Of a DNA stretch of 64,000 bases, positions 43,290 to 55,083 are shown piece by piece. The notes beneath the pieces are model-generated. The model saw only the letters and a program-made list of their open reading frames with translations, did not search any database and had not been told where the DNA came from. This stretch comes from Dactylorhiza incarnata (Eukaryota > Streptophyta > Magnoliopsida > Asparagales > Orchidaceae), in NCBI GenBank assembly GCA_033032865.1, contig JAWHQI010000061.1:1116001-1180000 (forward strand), read 5' to 3'. Within the stretch, counting starts at the first letter, position 1, and each line of letters starts with the position of its first letter. Both the position numbers and the translations under genes were made by a program.

Positions 43290-45269
43290 TGTAACACCCC
43301 AAAAATCGTAGTTCGGCGAAGTAGGCGGAGTGGCAGTGCTGCGCTGGAAGCAGGCTAAATTTTCCCTGTCTGCTCTTAGCGCACGATCAGTGGCCTCTTC
43401 GCGCACGACCAGTGATCGTGCGCCAGCGATCGTGCGCATATATTCGCGAGAAATCGGAGTTCTGTCTCCCCTTATCGCACGACCATTTCCCTCTTCACGC
43501 ACGACCAGTGACCGTGCGCATGTGATCGTGCGCACTGTTTTTCTGCTCCGCGATTTTGAGCGGAGAAGACGATCCGACCGTCCAAATCTTTTGGAATCTG
43601 ATCCGACGGCTAGGATTAGATGCTGGAGGGTCTTAGGGCTTGTGAGAGGAGATTAAACCCCATTATTTTGAGGCCTTTCTCCCTCCAACCCTAGAGAAAG
43701 AAGAAGGAGCCAAGGAAGAAGAAGGAAGATCCCGCCATTGACGGAGCTCCGGAGCTCCGTTTCGTGAGCCGTTTCTAGATTTGGAGAGTGCAGCCCGGCG
43801 CGGTCGTTTCTATCCGTGTAGAATCTCGGATCCATGGCGAAAAAGAACGCGTCTAGGGTAACGATTCTTCCTCCCTAACTTTGGACTTGTATTTGTCCAT
43901 TCATTCCTCTTTCTATGCTTGTATGAGGAATCCCTTTCACCAAGTGGGTGAAGTGTAGGATTTCCTCAAGTTCTTCGGAACTCCGGGTAGATTGTGTCCG
44001 TCCCCGGCATTATTGCATGTAGAAAATCCGGTAGTCGTGCGGATTTAGGCATTGTGTGTGAAGCCTATTCGTGGCCGTGAGCCCGAATCGGTGATGCTTG
44101 ATTTACGACGTTGCATTTAGGTTAGGCCTAGAATGCGTGCCGGAGAATGAATCCGTGAAATCATCTATAGTAGTGCGGGAAATAAGTGTAGGCGTCTTGT
44201 GAAGATGCTAACGAAAGCCCCATGCTTTGAGATTGGTTGAAGGCAAACCTTCACCACGAAATTGATGCGGAGCGTATTGCACCTCCCTTGTTGAGTATTC
44301 GCGAAGCCTAGATCCTTGTGAAGGGGTTAGGTGCGTAGCGTATAATTAGTGTAGCACTTGAAAGTGCTAAACCCTTACGGGCCGAGGTGAAGCCGTACCC
44401 GCGTCGTGCGATAGATCGCGACGGTTAGAGCACGGGCAAAGCTAAACCGAACCCGTTTCCATGCAGATCGGTAAGAGGTCCCTTCCTCATGAAAGCCGTG
44501 TGATCATGGAGAGGTCGTGGAAGGTGTCATACCTAGACCGACCAAAAGCTCTTGTTCCCACCTAAGGCTGTGGCCCTTATGGTGGAGTGTTTTGTGAAAT
44601 GGATGTTATGTTAGCCTCATGCGATGGCTTAGGCGGTTGTGGGGAACCTTCGGGTGAACCCAACCAACATCATGTGCATACCTAGGTTCCCTTCTTTTTG
44701 ATGCTCAACCTAGAAGATTGATTGTGCTTGAAACCTCACCTTGTGTAGTTGCACTTTCTTTATATTAGGACTTGTGCTAGTATAGCTTGCTTGCAGGGTA
44801 GAAGCTCCGCCACCCCGGGAAAGGGGTGGGGTCGTTATAATTTGGTCAGCTTTGCTGACCGTTACCTTGTTTGTTCACCGCTTGGTGGAATGTTCTTATG
44901 CAGGTGCAGGTGAGCTTAGCGGGAAATAGCGGGCGATGGCCCTTTTGCTGAGTTGGCCCTCGAAGGCCGGCCTCTTTACTGTTTTCCTTGTTTTGCCGGC
45001 CTGCGCGCCGATGAATGTTTTTGAGTTATAGTACATTTGGTGAATGTAAGGCCTTAAGGCCATAACTCTTTATATTAGTTTCATTCCTATGATAGTGGAC
45101 AGTTCTAGTTGAAATGGTTTAATCAAATGCTTCCGTTTGCGTTTTAATACTCTCGTGTAGTGTACTACTTTCTGTTTATCACCTTTTAACTCCTAGCTAG
45201 TGTGGTTTGTATGGCGTGGGGTCCCGACCGGACCTGCTGTTATACTTTTCGTACTGGCAGGGTGTTACA
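43290..45269 (+). repeat. 3' LTR of E8a (1980 bp)
   Basis: Starts TGTAACACCCCAAAAATCG, ends GGCAGGGTGTTACA. CGCACGAC-type hairpins at 43380-43540. Differs from 48088-50232 by several percent and by indels. No primer site follows it, so it is not acting as the 5' LTR of E8b. Confidence 0.9.
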
Positions 45270-48023
45270 AATGCTGCCCAATAGATCTCGAGTGAGTGCG
45301 GATAGGAGAAGCTGTGAAAAGGCGCGAAGATGTTCTTCACCTTGTTGAAGGATTCGGGGCCTAAGACCAGCTTTGGTGTTGTCCTAGTAGTAGCGGACCA
45401 AGTTAACCGAGAAGAACCGATATCCGATTCCAAGAATCGATGATTTATTCGACCAACTGGTTGGGTCGACGGTTTACTCCAAGTTGGACCTAAGGTCCGG
45501 CTATTATCAACTGCGAATAAGGGAATGTGACATTCCAAAAACAGCGTTCAGTACCCGCTTTGGGCACTATGAGTTCACTGTGATGTCGTTCAGTCTGTCC
45601 AATGCACCGTCGGTATTCATGGACTTAATGAACAGGACGTTCCGAGAGTATTTAGATCAATTTGTGATCGTCTTCATCGACGACATTTTGGTATACTCTC
45701 AGTCGAAGAGGAGCATGTAGGGCATCTGCACGCAGACCTGAGCACCTTGAGGAGGAGTCAGCTATATGCCAAATTCTCCAAGTGCGAGTTTTGGCTACCG
45801 TCAGTAGCATTCCTTGGTCATGTCGTTAGTGAGAAGGAATTGCGTTGATCCGTCGAAGATAGAAGCGATCCGAGCGTGGCCTTTGTTGAAAAACGTAGCG
45901 GAAGTCCGAAGTTTCTTAGGACTTGCCGGCTATTATAGGCGCTTTGTGGAAAACTTCTCGAGGATCGCACTTCCTCTCACAAAACTGACTAGGAAGGATC
46001 ATAAGTTCGTTTGGTCGCCCGAGTGCGCACGAGCTTTTGAAGAGCTGAAGAGCCGTCTGACCACGGCGCCCATTCTATGCTCGCCACAAGGTACGGAAGG
46101 CTACGAAAATTTATAGCGACGCCTCAGGAAGTGGTTTGGGTTGTGTCCTAGTGCAGTTCGGGAAGGTAATTGCCTACGACTCCCGGCAACTGAAGGTTCA
46201 TGAGAGGAATTACCCGGTCCATGATTTGGAGCTAGCGGTCGTGGTTTTCGCCCTCAAACTTTGGAGGCACTATCTATATGGCGTGAAGACCGATATCTTT
46301 ACCGACCACAAGAGCCTCAAGTACTTGCTAGATCAAAGGGAGTTGAACATGCGTCAAAGGAGGTGGATGGAGTTCCTTGGGGACTACACCTTCGACATCA
46401 AATATACTCCCGGTAAAGGAAATGTAGTTGCGGACGCGTTGAGTCGTCGGGCTCCCGCACAAGCAAATTGGATTTTGATGCACGATGAGCGTCTAATCCG
46501 TGAGCTAGAAGAAATGGAGATCATTTGCATTGATAGGAGAACGTCTACTTCAGCATGCTTGAACTGGACGGAGGTTCAATACGACCTTGCCGACCGAGTT
46601 CGACAAGCATTGGAGCTGGACGAGAGCATGAAACGCTATAAAGCGGAAACCGTTGAGGGGTTAAACGCTGATTTCTCCTTCGAAGACGACCTTATGTGGA
46701 AACAGGAAAGGTTATGCATCCCAAACGTTGGCACTCTACGGGCGGAGTTGATGTACGAGGCTCATCATACCAAGTACTCGATCCACCCGGGGAGCACTAA
46801 AATGTATATGGATATGAAGAAACTGTTCTGGTGGCCGGGTATGAAGAAAGACATTGCCCTTTACGTGGCCAAGTGTCATACTTGCGCGTTGGTGAAAGCG
46901 GAATGTCAACGTCCCGGTGGGTTTCTGAAGTCCTTGCCGATTCCGGAATGGAAGTTTGATGATATTTCGATGGATTTCGTGCACGGATTGCCGAGATCGC
47001 AACAATGGAAACGACGCCATCTGGGTGATCGTGGACCGTTTGACAAAGGTATCACACTTTATTCCGAACCGGAAGGATGATTCTGTAGAGAAGCTAGCAA
47101 AACTCTATGTTGATAGTATTGTGAGACTGCACGGTGTCCCTCGTAGCATCGTCAGCGATCGTGACGGGCGTTTCACATCGAAAGATTGGAGGCTTATCCA
47201 TGAACTGTTGGGCACGAAATTGAAGTTCAGCACTGCCTTCCACCCGCAAACGGATGGACAGACCGAGAGAACCAACAGGACTATGGAGGATATGCTCCGA
47301 ATGTGCGCTCTAGATTTTGGAAAGAGGTGGGAAGATCATCTCTACATGATCGAGTTCGCCTACAATAATAGCTATCAAGCCAGTATAAAGATGGCTCCCT
47401 TCGAAGCCCTCTATGGTAAGAAGTGTCGTACGCCGTTACCTTGGGCGGAAACGGGCGATACTAAGCTATTGAAGCGAAAGGATGTTGAAGAAGCAACTTC
47501 GACGATCCGGACTATACGTGAAAGGCTATTGGTTGCCCAGGATAGGCAAGCAAAGTATTTCAACGCCAAGCATAGGAACCTAGAGTTCGCCGTTGGTGAC
47601 CGGGTTTACTTGAAGATCAAACCGTTCAAAGGGGTATCAAGGATTCGACGCTTGAAAAAGCTCAGTCCAAGGTACTTGGGACCGTTTGAGATCGTGGAGC
47701 GTGTTGGTGATGCGGCTTATCGGCTTGCACTATCGGCAGAGCTGAGCGGTCTTCACGACGTGTTTCACATTTCAGTGTTGAGGAAGGCAGTGCAAGAGCC
47801 TACTCATATCGTTGTGGTCGGCAAAGTGTCGGTTGATAGTGGGTTGTCGACGAAAGTCAAGCCCTTACGCATCGAAGATACAGAAGTAAAGCAGCTGCGA
47901 AACAAGTCCATTCGGATGGTAAAAGTCCGGTGGGATAATTACAGCCGAGAGGAGCTCTCTTGGGAGAGAGAGCAAACAATGCTTGCGGAGTACCCCGAGC
48001 TATTTCTCTCAGGTAAAATATAA
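45270..48023 (+). pseudogene. pol of E8b
   Basis: Starts with fragments of the protease region (CTGCCCAATAG... as in 32705) joined by deletions to the RT entry near 45395. RT core 45484-45720 with [11 protein letters not shown] and [11 protein letters not shown], a frame break, then [16 protein letters not shown]. RNase H and integrase follow from 46136. The integrase has [20 protein letters not shown] and [19 protein letters not shown], so all three D-D-E positions are present, but an extra A near 47005 splits the frame between the first and second. Ends at 48023 in [10 protein letters not shown]. Confidence 0.9.
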
Positions 48024-48087
48024 CTGTAATTCATGCTATTACTGTTTTCTGAATTTCGGGACGAAATTCTTTTAAGGAGGGTGGAGT

Positions 48088-50232
48088 TGTAACACCCCAA
48101 AAATCGTAGTTCAGCGAAGTAGGCGGAGTGGTAGTATTGCGCTTGAAGCAGGCTAAATTTTCCCTGTCTGCTCTTAGCGCACGATCAGTGGCATCTTCGC
48201 GCACGATCAGTGATCGTGCGCCAGCGATCGTGCGCATATGCAGAAGAGAATCGAGTTCTGTATCCTCTTATCGCGCGACCATTTTCCCCTCTTCGCGCAC
48301 GACCAGTGATCGTGCGCCAGCGAGCGTGCGCATATTCAGGAGAGAATCGAGTTCTGTCTCCTCTTATCGCACGACCATTTTCTCCTCTTCGCGCACAGAC
48401 CAGTGATCGTGCGCCTGTGATCGTGCGCCCTGTTTATTCTGTTCCGCGATTTTGAGCGGAGAAGAAGATCGGGCCGTCCAAATCTTTTGGAAATTGATCC
48501 AGTGGCTAGGTTTAGCTGCGGGAGACCTTTAGGGCTGATGAGAGGGGGTTAAACCTCATATTTTCTAAGCCATTCTCTCTCCAAACCCTAGAGAAAGAAG
48601 GAGGAGCCAAGGAAGAAGAAGGAAGATCCCGCCATTGACGGAGCTCCGGAGCTCCGTTTCGCGAGCCGTTTCTAGATTTGGAGAGTGCAGCCCGGTGCGG
48701 TCGTTTCTCTCCGTGTAGAATCTCGGATCCATGGCGAAAAAGAACGCGTCTAGGGTAACGATTCTTCCTCCCGAACTTTGGACTTGTATTTGTCCTTTCA
48801 TTCCTCTTTCTAGGTTTGCATGAGGTATCTCTTTCACCAAATGGGGTAAAGTGTGGGATTTCCTCAAGTTCTTCGGAACTCCGGGTAGATTGTGTCCGTC
48901 CCCGGCATATTGCATGTAGAAAATCCGGTAGTCGTGCGGATTTAGGCATTGTGTGTGAAGCCTATTCGTGGCCGTGAGCCCGAATCGGTGATGCTTGATT
49001 TGCGACGTTGCATTTAGGTTAGGCCTAGAATGCGTGCTGGAGAATGACTCCGTGAAATCATCTATAGTATTGCGGGAATTAAGTATAGGCGTCTTGTGAA
49101 GATCCTAACGAAAGCCCCATGCTTTGAGATTGGATGAAGGCAAACCTTCACCACGAAATTGATGCGGAGCGTGTTGTATCTCCTTTTTGGTTACGTGTAA
49201 AGCCTATGTCCTCGTGAAGGTTTGGGTGTTGTAACTTATGTTTTGTGTAGCACTAGCAAAAGCTGAACCCTTACGGGCCGAGGTGATGTCATACCCGCAT
49301 CGTATGTGTGAACCCGACGATGAGAGCTCGGGAATTGACTGAACTGAACCCGTTCCCATGCGGTATCGGTAAAGGGATAGTTGTCTCTCGTAAAGCCGTG
49401 TGATCATGGGAGAGGCCGCGGAAGGTGTTTACCTAGACGGGCCAGAAGCTCTTTTTCCATCTAAAGTTTCCGGACTCATGATGGTGTTGGTGCTCGGGAA
49501 GAAGTACCTTTGATCCATGCCTTGTGAGCATGGAGCGTGCGGTTGTTGTACCCACGTCTGTGATAAATTGATGTTATGTTTAGCCTCATGCGGTTGCTTA
49601 GGCGGTTGTGGGGAACCTTCAGGTGAACCCAACCAACATCATGTGCATACCTAGGTTCCCTTCTTTTGATGCTCAACCTAAAAGATTGATTGTGCTTGAA
49701 ACCTCACCTTGTGTAGTTGCACTTTCTTTATATTAGTACTTGTGCTAGTATGGCTTGCTTGCAGGGTAGAAGCTCCGCCACCCCGGGAAAGGGGTGGGGT
49801 CGTTATAATTTGGTCAGCTGTGCTGACCGTTACTTTGTTTGCCACCGCTTGGTGGAATGTTCTTATGCAGGTGCAGGTGAGCCTAGCGGGAAATAGCGGG
49901 CGATGGCCCTTTGCTGAGTTGGCCCTCGAAGGCCAGCCTCTTTTCTATTTTCCTTGTATTGCCGGCCTGCGCGCCGATGAATGTTTTGAGTTATAGTACA
50001 TTTGGTGAATGTAAGGCCTTAAGGCCGTAACTCTTTATATTAGCTTCATTCCTATGATAGTGGACAGTTCTAATTGAAATGGTTTAAATCAATGCTTCCG
50101 CTTACGTGTTGTACTATAGAGTAGTTGTTACTTTTCTGGTTATCACCTTTAACTCCTAACTAGTGTGGCTTGTATGGCATGGGGTCCCGGCCGGACCTGC
50201 TGTTATACTTTTCGTACTGGCAGGGTGTTACA
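48088..50232 (+). repeat. 3' LTR of E8b (2145 bp)
   Basis: Same ends as 43290-45269. Longer by about 165 bp, partly because the hairpin block (48175-48430) is duplicated (AGAATCGAGTTCTGT occurs twice). Confidence 0.9.
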
Positions 50233-50733
50233 GAATGTTCCTACGAGACCCCTCACTTTGGATAAGTACCTTATGAGCGCAGGTTCCCTTGTCTCGAACT
50301 CTCCCCTGATCTGAGAGGCTACCACCATCGAGTCGGTGAGGACCTCCACGTCGTGAACCCCGAGCTCCTGGGCCAATCGTAGGCCGGCGATCACCGCCTC
50401 ATACTCCACCTGGTTGTTGGTGACTGGGAAGTGTATCACTATTGTCTGCTCGATTTTTACCCCGTGGGGACTCTCCAGCACCACCCCTCCTCCTAGAGAA
50501 TTCTTGCCTGAAGCCCCGTCCACTAGCAGCTTCCACGGAACATGTCGGGGGGCACCATCTTCTTCCATCTCGATCACATAATCTGCCATGAAATCAGCCA
50601 CCACCTGCGCCTTCATGGATAATCGAGGGACAAAGGTAATGTTGAATTCACTTAGCTCTATCGACCACTTCGCGAGCCTCCCCGAGTGCTCCACTCCTTC
50701 GAAGATCTGGCGGAGAGGGTGATCCGTCACCAC
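50233..50733 (-). pseudogene. Second RNase H region of E2 (Tat hallmark)
   Basis: Minus strand: VTDHPLRQIFEGVEHSGRLA and EFNITFVPR are the end of the ordinary gypsy RNase H region. A linker (DFMADYVIEMEE) leads to WKLLVDGASGKNSLGGGVVL and NNQVEYEAVIAGLRLAQELG, the second RNase H with its VDGA and NNxxEYEA motifs. A second RNase H between RT-RH and integrase is the mark of the Tat lineage. The gene stops at the E8b junction and the integrase that should follow is absent. Confidence 0.88.
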
Positions 50734-50739
50734 TTAGAT

Positions 50740-51941
50740 TGTATGGGCCTGGAAGTATGGCCTGAGCTTCCTTGCCGCGACGACCAGGGCGAAGGCCAAC
50801 TTCTCCAAGATCGGGTACCTGAGTTCTGCTTCCCTCAGGACCCTACTTACGTAGTAGATGGGCAGCTGTCTCTTGCCTTCTTCCCGGACCAGGATGGAGC
50901 TTACGGCCTCAGTCCCGACCCCGAGATATAGGGAATAGATCCTCCCCCTCTTTGGGACCTTGGAGCAGTGGAGCCTTGGTGAGTTGACTTTTCAAGGCCT
51001 GGAAGGCCTCCTCGCATTTTTGTCCATTCAAATTTTTGGTTGCCACGTAACGTTTTGAAGAAGGGGGAGCATTTCTCCCCTGCACGGGAGAGAAACCTGC
51101 TCAACCCTGCGAGCCTTCCTGTCAAGCGCTGGACCTCCTTGGCATTCCGCGGCGATCCCAGCTCCATTATAGCCTTAACTTTGTCCGGGTTAGGTTCTAC
51201 CCCCAAAGGGGTGAGAAGATGTCCCAGGAACTTCCCCTTGCTGGCCCCGAACACACACTTGAGGGTGTTCAAGCGCATCTTGAACTTGCGTAGGGTGGCA
51301 AAGGTCTCCTCGAGGTCCTGGATGTGAGAGGTCACGCACTTGCTCTTCACCATAAGGTCGTCCACATAGACCTCCAGGTTCCTTCCCCTTTGCTCCCTAA
51401 ATACCCGGTCCATCATCTTCTGGTAGGTTGCTCCTGCATTTTTCAGCCCGAAGGGCATCATCTTATAACAGTAGCATCCCTCCCTGGTGATGAACGAGAC
51501 GTCCTTGACGTCCGGGGGGTGCATCCTGATTTGGTGATAACCTGAAGAAGCATCCAAAAAACTCATCACAGAAAAACCGACGGCTGAGTCAACCAGCGCG
51601 TCGATTCGAGGCAGGGGATAACAATCCTTAGGACAGGCCTTGTTTAATAATGAAAAATCAACACACATATGCCAGCGGCCATCGGCCTTTTTTACCATCA
51701 CAACGTTGGAGACCCAGCCTGGGTACTGGATCTCCGATACAAAACCTGCTTCGAGGAGCTTGGTCACCTCCTCGCGGATTGGCTCTTCGAGCTTGCTGGC
51801 GAAGGTCCTCCTCTTCTGCCGGATGGGACGGGCTCCTGGCTCGAGGTTGAGACGATGGCAAGCCACGTCCGCCTCAATGCCTGGCATATCAGCTGCGCTC
51901 CATGCGAAGACATCCACATTCTTCTGGATGCATTCCAGCAT
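50740..51941 (-). pseudogene. Reverse transcriptase of E2
   Basis: Reads FAWSAADMPGIEADVACHRL, EVTKLLEAGFVSEIQYPGWV, NVVMVKKADGRWHMCVDFSL, LDASSGYHQIRMHPPD, MMPFGLKNAGATYQKMMD and the catalytic YVDDLMVKS, then GHLLTPLGVEPNPDKVKAI and RLTGRLAGLSRFLSRAGEK. Near 51030 a frame shift leads into a degraded connection (about 50740-51030) with a stop just before VVTDHPLR. The order and motifs are typical of Tat RT. Confidence 0.9.
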
Positions 51942-52010
51942 CTTCTTCCTGTCCTCCGGACCGAGACCCCCCGCTGATCCGCACTTCCTTCACCCTCCCC
52001 TCCAGGGTGA

Positions 52011-53630
52011 TTACCTCCATCTCCACCACCTCTTCTGCCGCCTCGAGCCGGGTGGCTCTTCCCATCGGCCCTTTGCTTCTCGCCCCTCCTCCCGGGCCTC
52101 TTCCCCTACGGCTTCTTCCGCCTTCTCCAGCTCGACCTTCTGCTCTTCCTGAGCGACCTCCATACTCTCGACCTCCTGCTCCTCCCGAGCGGCCTCCATA
52201 CTCTCGACCTCCTGCTCCTCCCGAGCGGCCTCCATCTTCTCCTCCTCCTGCTCCTCCTGAGCGACCTCCATACTCTCGACCTCCTGCTCCTCCCGAGCGG
52301 TCTCCATCTCTCCTCCTGGCCCCTTCGGCCTTGCCATCTCCTCCTCCATCTTCTCAGCCTCCGCCATCCAAGAGATGGTGTTGACGGCAGTCACATAACA
52401 TTGCCGCGCCACCTTGGCATCTCCTCGAATACGGACCTGGACTCCTCCACTGTGGAACTTCAGGCACTGGTGGTACGATGAGGGAACGCACCGGAAAGCG
52501 CTAATGAGAGGGCGTCCGAAGATAGCATTGTAGCTGCTCGGAGCGTCCACAATGACGAACCGGCAGTTTCTCAGGACCCCTCCTAACGTCACTTGGAGAC
52601 CCACGCCTCCCTCGACCTCCTTGCGCTCCCCTGAGAAACCAAACAGTGGTCCGTCAGAGGCTTGCACCCTCTTCTTCTCCACCTCCATCGCGTCGAAGGC
52701 CTTCTTGAAGATCACATTCACTGAGCTCCCGTTATCCACCAGGATGCGGGAGACCGTGAAATTTTCGATCGCCGTCTGGATCACCAGGGCGTCGCAGAAT
52801 GGATCCTCATAATCTGGCATATCTTCCGAGGAGAAGGTGAGCTTCTCCGAGGGGGGTGGGGTTTGGGAAGTCGACGCGACGTCCCTTCGGACCATCGCCT
52901 GGAACCTCTTCTTGCGAGAAGCCTCTATCTCGACCCCACCATGAATCACCCTGATTCCTCCCCGGGCTCCTACGTCAGCCCGATCTTCACACCTATTCTC
53001 TTCCCCCTCTGGGAACACTTCCACAATCCTGACTGGCTGCTGCCGCGATTGCCCCCTCTCCCTTATCTCCAAGAACTCGGGGCAAGTGGCTGTTGCGTGA
53101 CCCTCTTCCTGATGAAAGTCACAATAGGGCAACGCCACCCTGCCCCCTCTTCCCACTCTTCCTCTTCCTCCTCTTCCTCCTCTGCCTCCTCTTCCTCGGC
53201 CTATTGCCATGGCTTGCTCCCGCGGAGGGTGAGGGGGTCTGGGACCCTGCCTCCATCCCGGGTTGACTCCTCCCCTCTCCCCTCCTTGGTATCCTCCTTC
53301 CTGACCTCTCGCGGGTCCCTCCTGGTTCCTCCAACCCAACCGGTTGTTGGGCTCCTGATACCTCCAGTTACGAGGTGGTCTTTCGAACCCCTGACCTCTG
53401 GGTTCCTCCATTCTTCTTCCCTCCTGCTGCCTCACCTCAGGCTCGCTCATCTTCGCCAACCTTTTGTAGAACTCCAGGTTGGCCGCTTCCCCCTCAATCT
53501 CCTCTGATGCTCGCTCCATCAACTCCTCAAAGGAGACCGAAGCCCTTCTCTTCAGGTCCATCTTGAAGAACCCATCTCTCAACCCCACAATGAACGCCAT
53601 CTTGAGGGCGAACCCTGGCACCTCCTGCAC
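52011..53630 (-). pseudogene. gag C-terminus and protease of E2
   Basis: Continues gag after the stop at about 53644. FALKMAFIVGLRDGFFKMDL, then an Arg/Gly-rich region (about residues 100-190) and the zinc-knuckle-like CDFHQEEGHATATC. The protease part has SRILVDNGSSVNVIF (D-N-G active site) and YNAIFGRPLI. The C-terminal 120 residues are an acidic 12-residue repeat. The frame is lost between 52010 and 51941 before RT. If intact the protein would form particles and cut itself from pol. Confidence 0.88.
52150..52305 (-). repeat. 36-bp coding repeat (12 residues) in E2
   Basis: Four to five in-frame units of the type EEQEVESMEAAR between protease and RT. The period of 36 bp is visible in CTCGACCTCCTGCTCCTCCC on the plus strand. 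Confidence 0.88.
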
Positions 53631-53645
53631 AAGGTGGATCTCCTC

Positions 53646-54363
53646 CTAGAACCTATCCACGTAATGTGCCAGGGACTCCCCCTCCCTCTGCCTGATCTTG
53701 AAGAGAGCCTCCGCATCCTTCTTCCTTTTCTTCGACGTCGAGAAGCGCAGCCGGAAGCTCCGACGCAGATCGTCGAACGCGTAGATAGAACCTACGGGAA
53801 GCTGGTGGAACCAGTCCCTTGCCTTCTCCTTCAGAGTGGTTGCGAAGAGCCGGCATTGGAATGCATCCGACATGGGGAGGATTGAGGTCATGTCCTCAAA
53901 CCACTGCAGGTGCACGACAGGATCCTCCTTGCCGGTGTAGTAGGACATCTCCGGCCCTCGAAACCCCTCTGGCACTGGGGCCGAGAGGATCATCTCGCAA
54001 AAGGGGCTAATTTCCCCTGCTCGGCGAATGGTCCTCTCGCGCGGGGCCAGCTCGCACACCTCAGCACTCGCCGGGCTGCTGAACAGCTGCCGCCCGGGGA
54101 GATCTCGCGCACTTCCTTCTGCTGGCACCTCCTTCCCCGGTCTCTGCCCAGGGGCGTTCTCGCCGACTTGCGGAGGCGGAACGATGGGAAACTGCTGGCG
54201 TCTCGCACTCGCCCCTCGCCGCGAGAACTGTCTGCAGGACTTCTCGCTTAAACTTCTCGAACATCTCCAGCCACTCCCCACTCGCGGGTGGCTGCGAGTG
54301 GCCCGAGTCTGAACCATTCCCTCCATCTCCTATCTTCGAACCTAGCTTGGGATTTTCCTTCAC
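53646..54363 (-). pseudogene. gag N-terminal half of E2
   Basis: Start at ATG 54363 (MKENPKLGSKIGDGG), just after the primer site. A frame shift near 54200 moves to the frame carrying GEISPFCEMILSAPVPEGFR, DPVVHLQWFEDMTSI, RLFATTLKEKARDWF and AFDDLRRSFRLRFSTSKK. The open frame ends at a TAG after HYVDRF (about 53646) and the same frame continues at 53630, so a single nonsense change separates the halves. Confidence 0.88.
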
Positions 54364-54372
54364 TAGCTACGG

Positions 54373-54390
54373 TCCACGCTCACTGCACCA
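54373..54390 (-). other. Primer binding site of E2
   Basis: TGGTGCAGTGAGCGTGG on the minus strand, four bases after the LTR. One base different from E1 and E3. Confidence 0.75.
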
Positions 54391-54394
54391 AAAA

Positions 54395-55078
54395 TGTTGA
54401 AACCTGCAACAGGTCTCTTAAGTTCGGACCCACTGGGGGTGTAGCCGATGCTTACTTCTCCCTCACTAGACTCTTTTGACGGTGGATGTGAGAATAAGAG
54501 TAGATCCAAGGCTGAAGCGAGGAGGTCCCGCCACACACCCGAAAGATCTTAGAGAGCTTCCCCTCCCAAACCAGAGCTCAACCGGGCACCTTGGAGGGCA
54601 CTAGCAGCCGACCAAAAACTAGCCCGGAGGAGAGGATTCTCTAAAATCAGATCTCCTCCAAGGTGCCCTTAAGGGTCTATTTATAGATTTTCCTAGGCTG
54701 GTCTGCAAATAGCATGAATCCGCCTTTTAATTTTACTAATTGCACCCCAAGTTGGTCTTCAAGTAGCCTGACTCCGCTGTTCTGAGGGGCTATTTGCAGC
54801 CCACCAGGGGTATCGTGGTCATTTCCTCCTCAAATCCTTTGGGGCGAGTGGTCCGTGGGGGAACCACTCGCCGAGCTCCCGCTCAGCTGGGGCGAGTGCC
54901 CATATTTCTGGGCGAGTGGTCCGTGAGGGCACCACTCGCCGAATTCCTTCTTGCATGCAGCCTTCCCCCTACTAACCTGGGGGGTCTTTCCGCCTGGCCT
55001 AGCCTGGGCGAATGGTCTGGCTAACCCAGGTCTCGCCAGTCGGCTTGAGGGACCCACTCGACGAATACGGGTTGTACA
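54395..55078 (-). repeat. 5' LTR of E2 (684 bp)
   Basis: Partner of 28606-29289. TATA box (minus) at 54677-54685. Two GGCGAGTGGT...ACCACTCGCC hairpins near 54843 and 54912. Confidence 0.92.
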
Positions 55079-55083
55079 CGACA

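Larger units (their letters stand above)
31667..45269 (+). mobile_element. E8a: chromovirus-like gypsy element, 5' truncated, hosting E7
   Basis: Plus-strand gag, protease, RT, RNase H, integrase, polypurine tract and 3' LTR (43290-45269), with E7 inserted in the integrase. The 5' LTR, primer site and gag start are missing: the sequence begins mid-gag, fused to gene B of E2. The LTR is followed directly by protease-region sequence of a second copy (E8b), with no primer site, so E8a most simply inserted into E8b. Tekay/Del group by resemblance of integrase and LTR end (TGTAACACCCC). Confidence 0.8.
45270..50232 (+). mobile_element. E8b: second chromovirus-like element, 5' truncated
   Basis: Begins inside the protease region with deletions, continues through RT, RNase H and integrase, and ends in LTR 48088-50232 inside the E2 RNase H gene. 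The right flank GAATG (50233-50237) is the expected duplication. Its left partner is lost in the deletion at 31666. Pol is about 2% different from E8a in the 260 bases compared. Confidence 0.82.
28606..55078 (-). mobile_element. E2: Tat-lineage Ty3/gypsy element, hosting E8
   Basis: LTRs 54395-55078 (5') and 28606-29289 (3'), 684 bp each, duplication CGACA at 28601-28605 and 55079-55083. On the minus strand: gag, protease, RT and two RNase H stretches, the second of the Tat type. The integrase is missing, removed by a deletion that also trimmed E8. Near the 3' LTR two genes lie on the opposite strand. An antisense gene in the 3' interior is known in Tat elements such as maize Grande. Confidence 0.93.

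Noticed and set aside
43290..50232. E8b read as a complete element with 43290-45269 as its 5' LTR
   Set aside because: No primer site follows that LTR. Protease-region sequence starts at its exact end, and the two LTRs are too different for one insertion.
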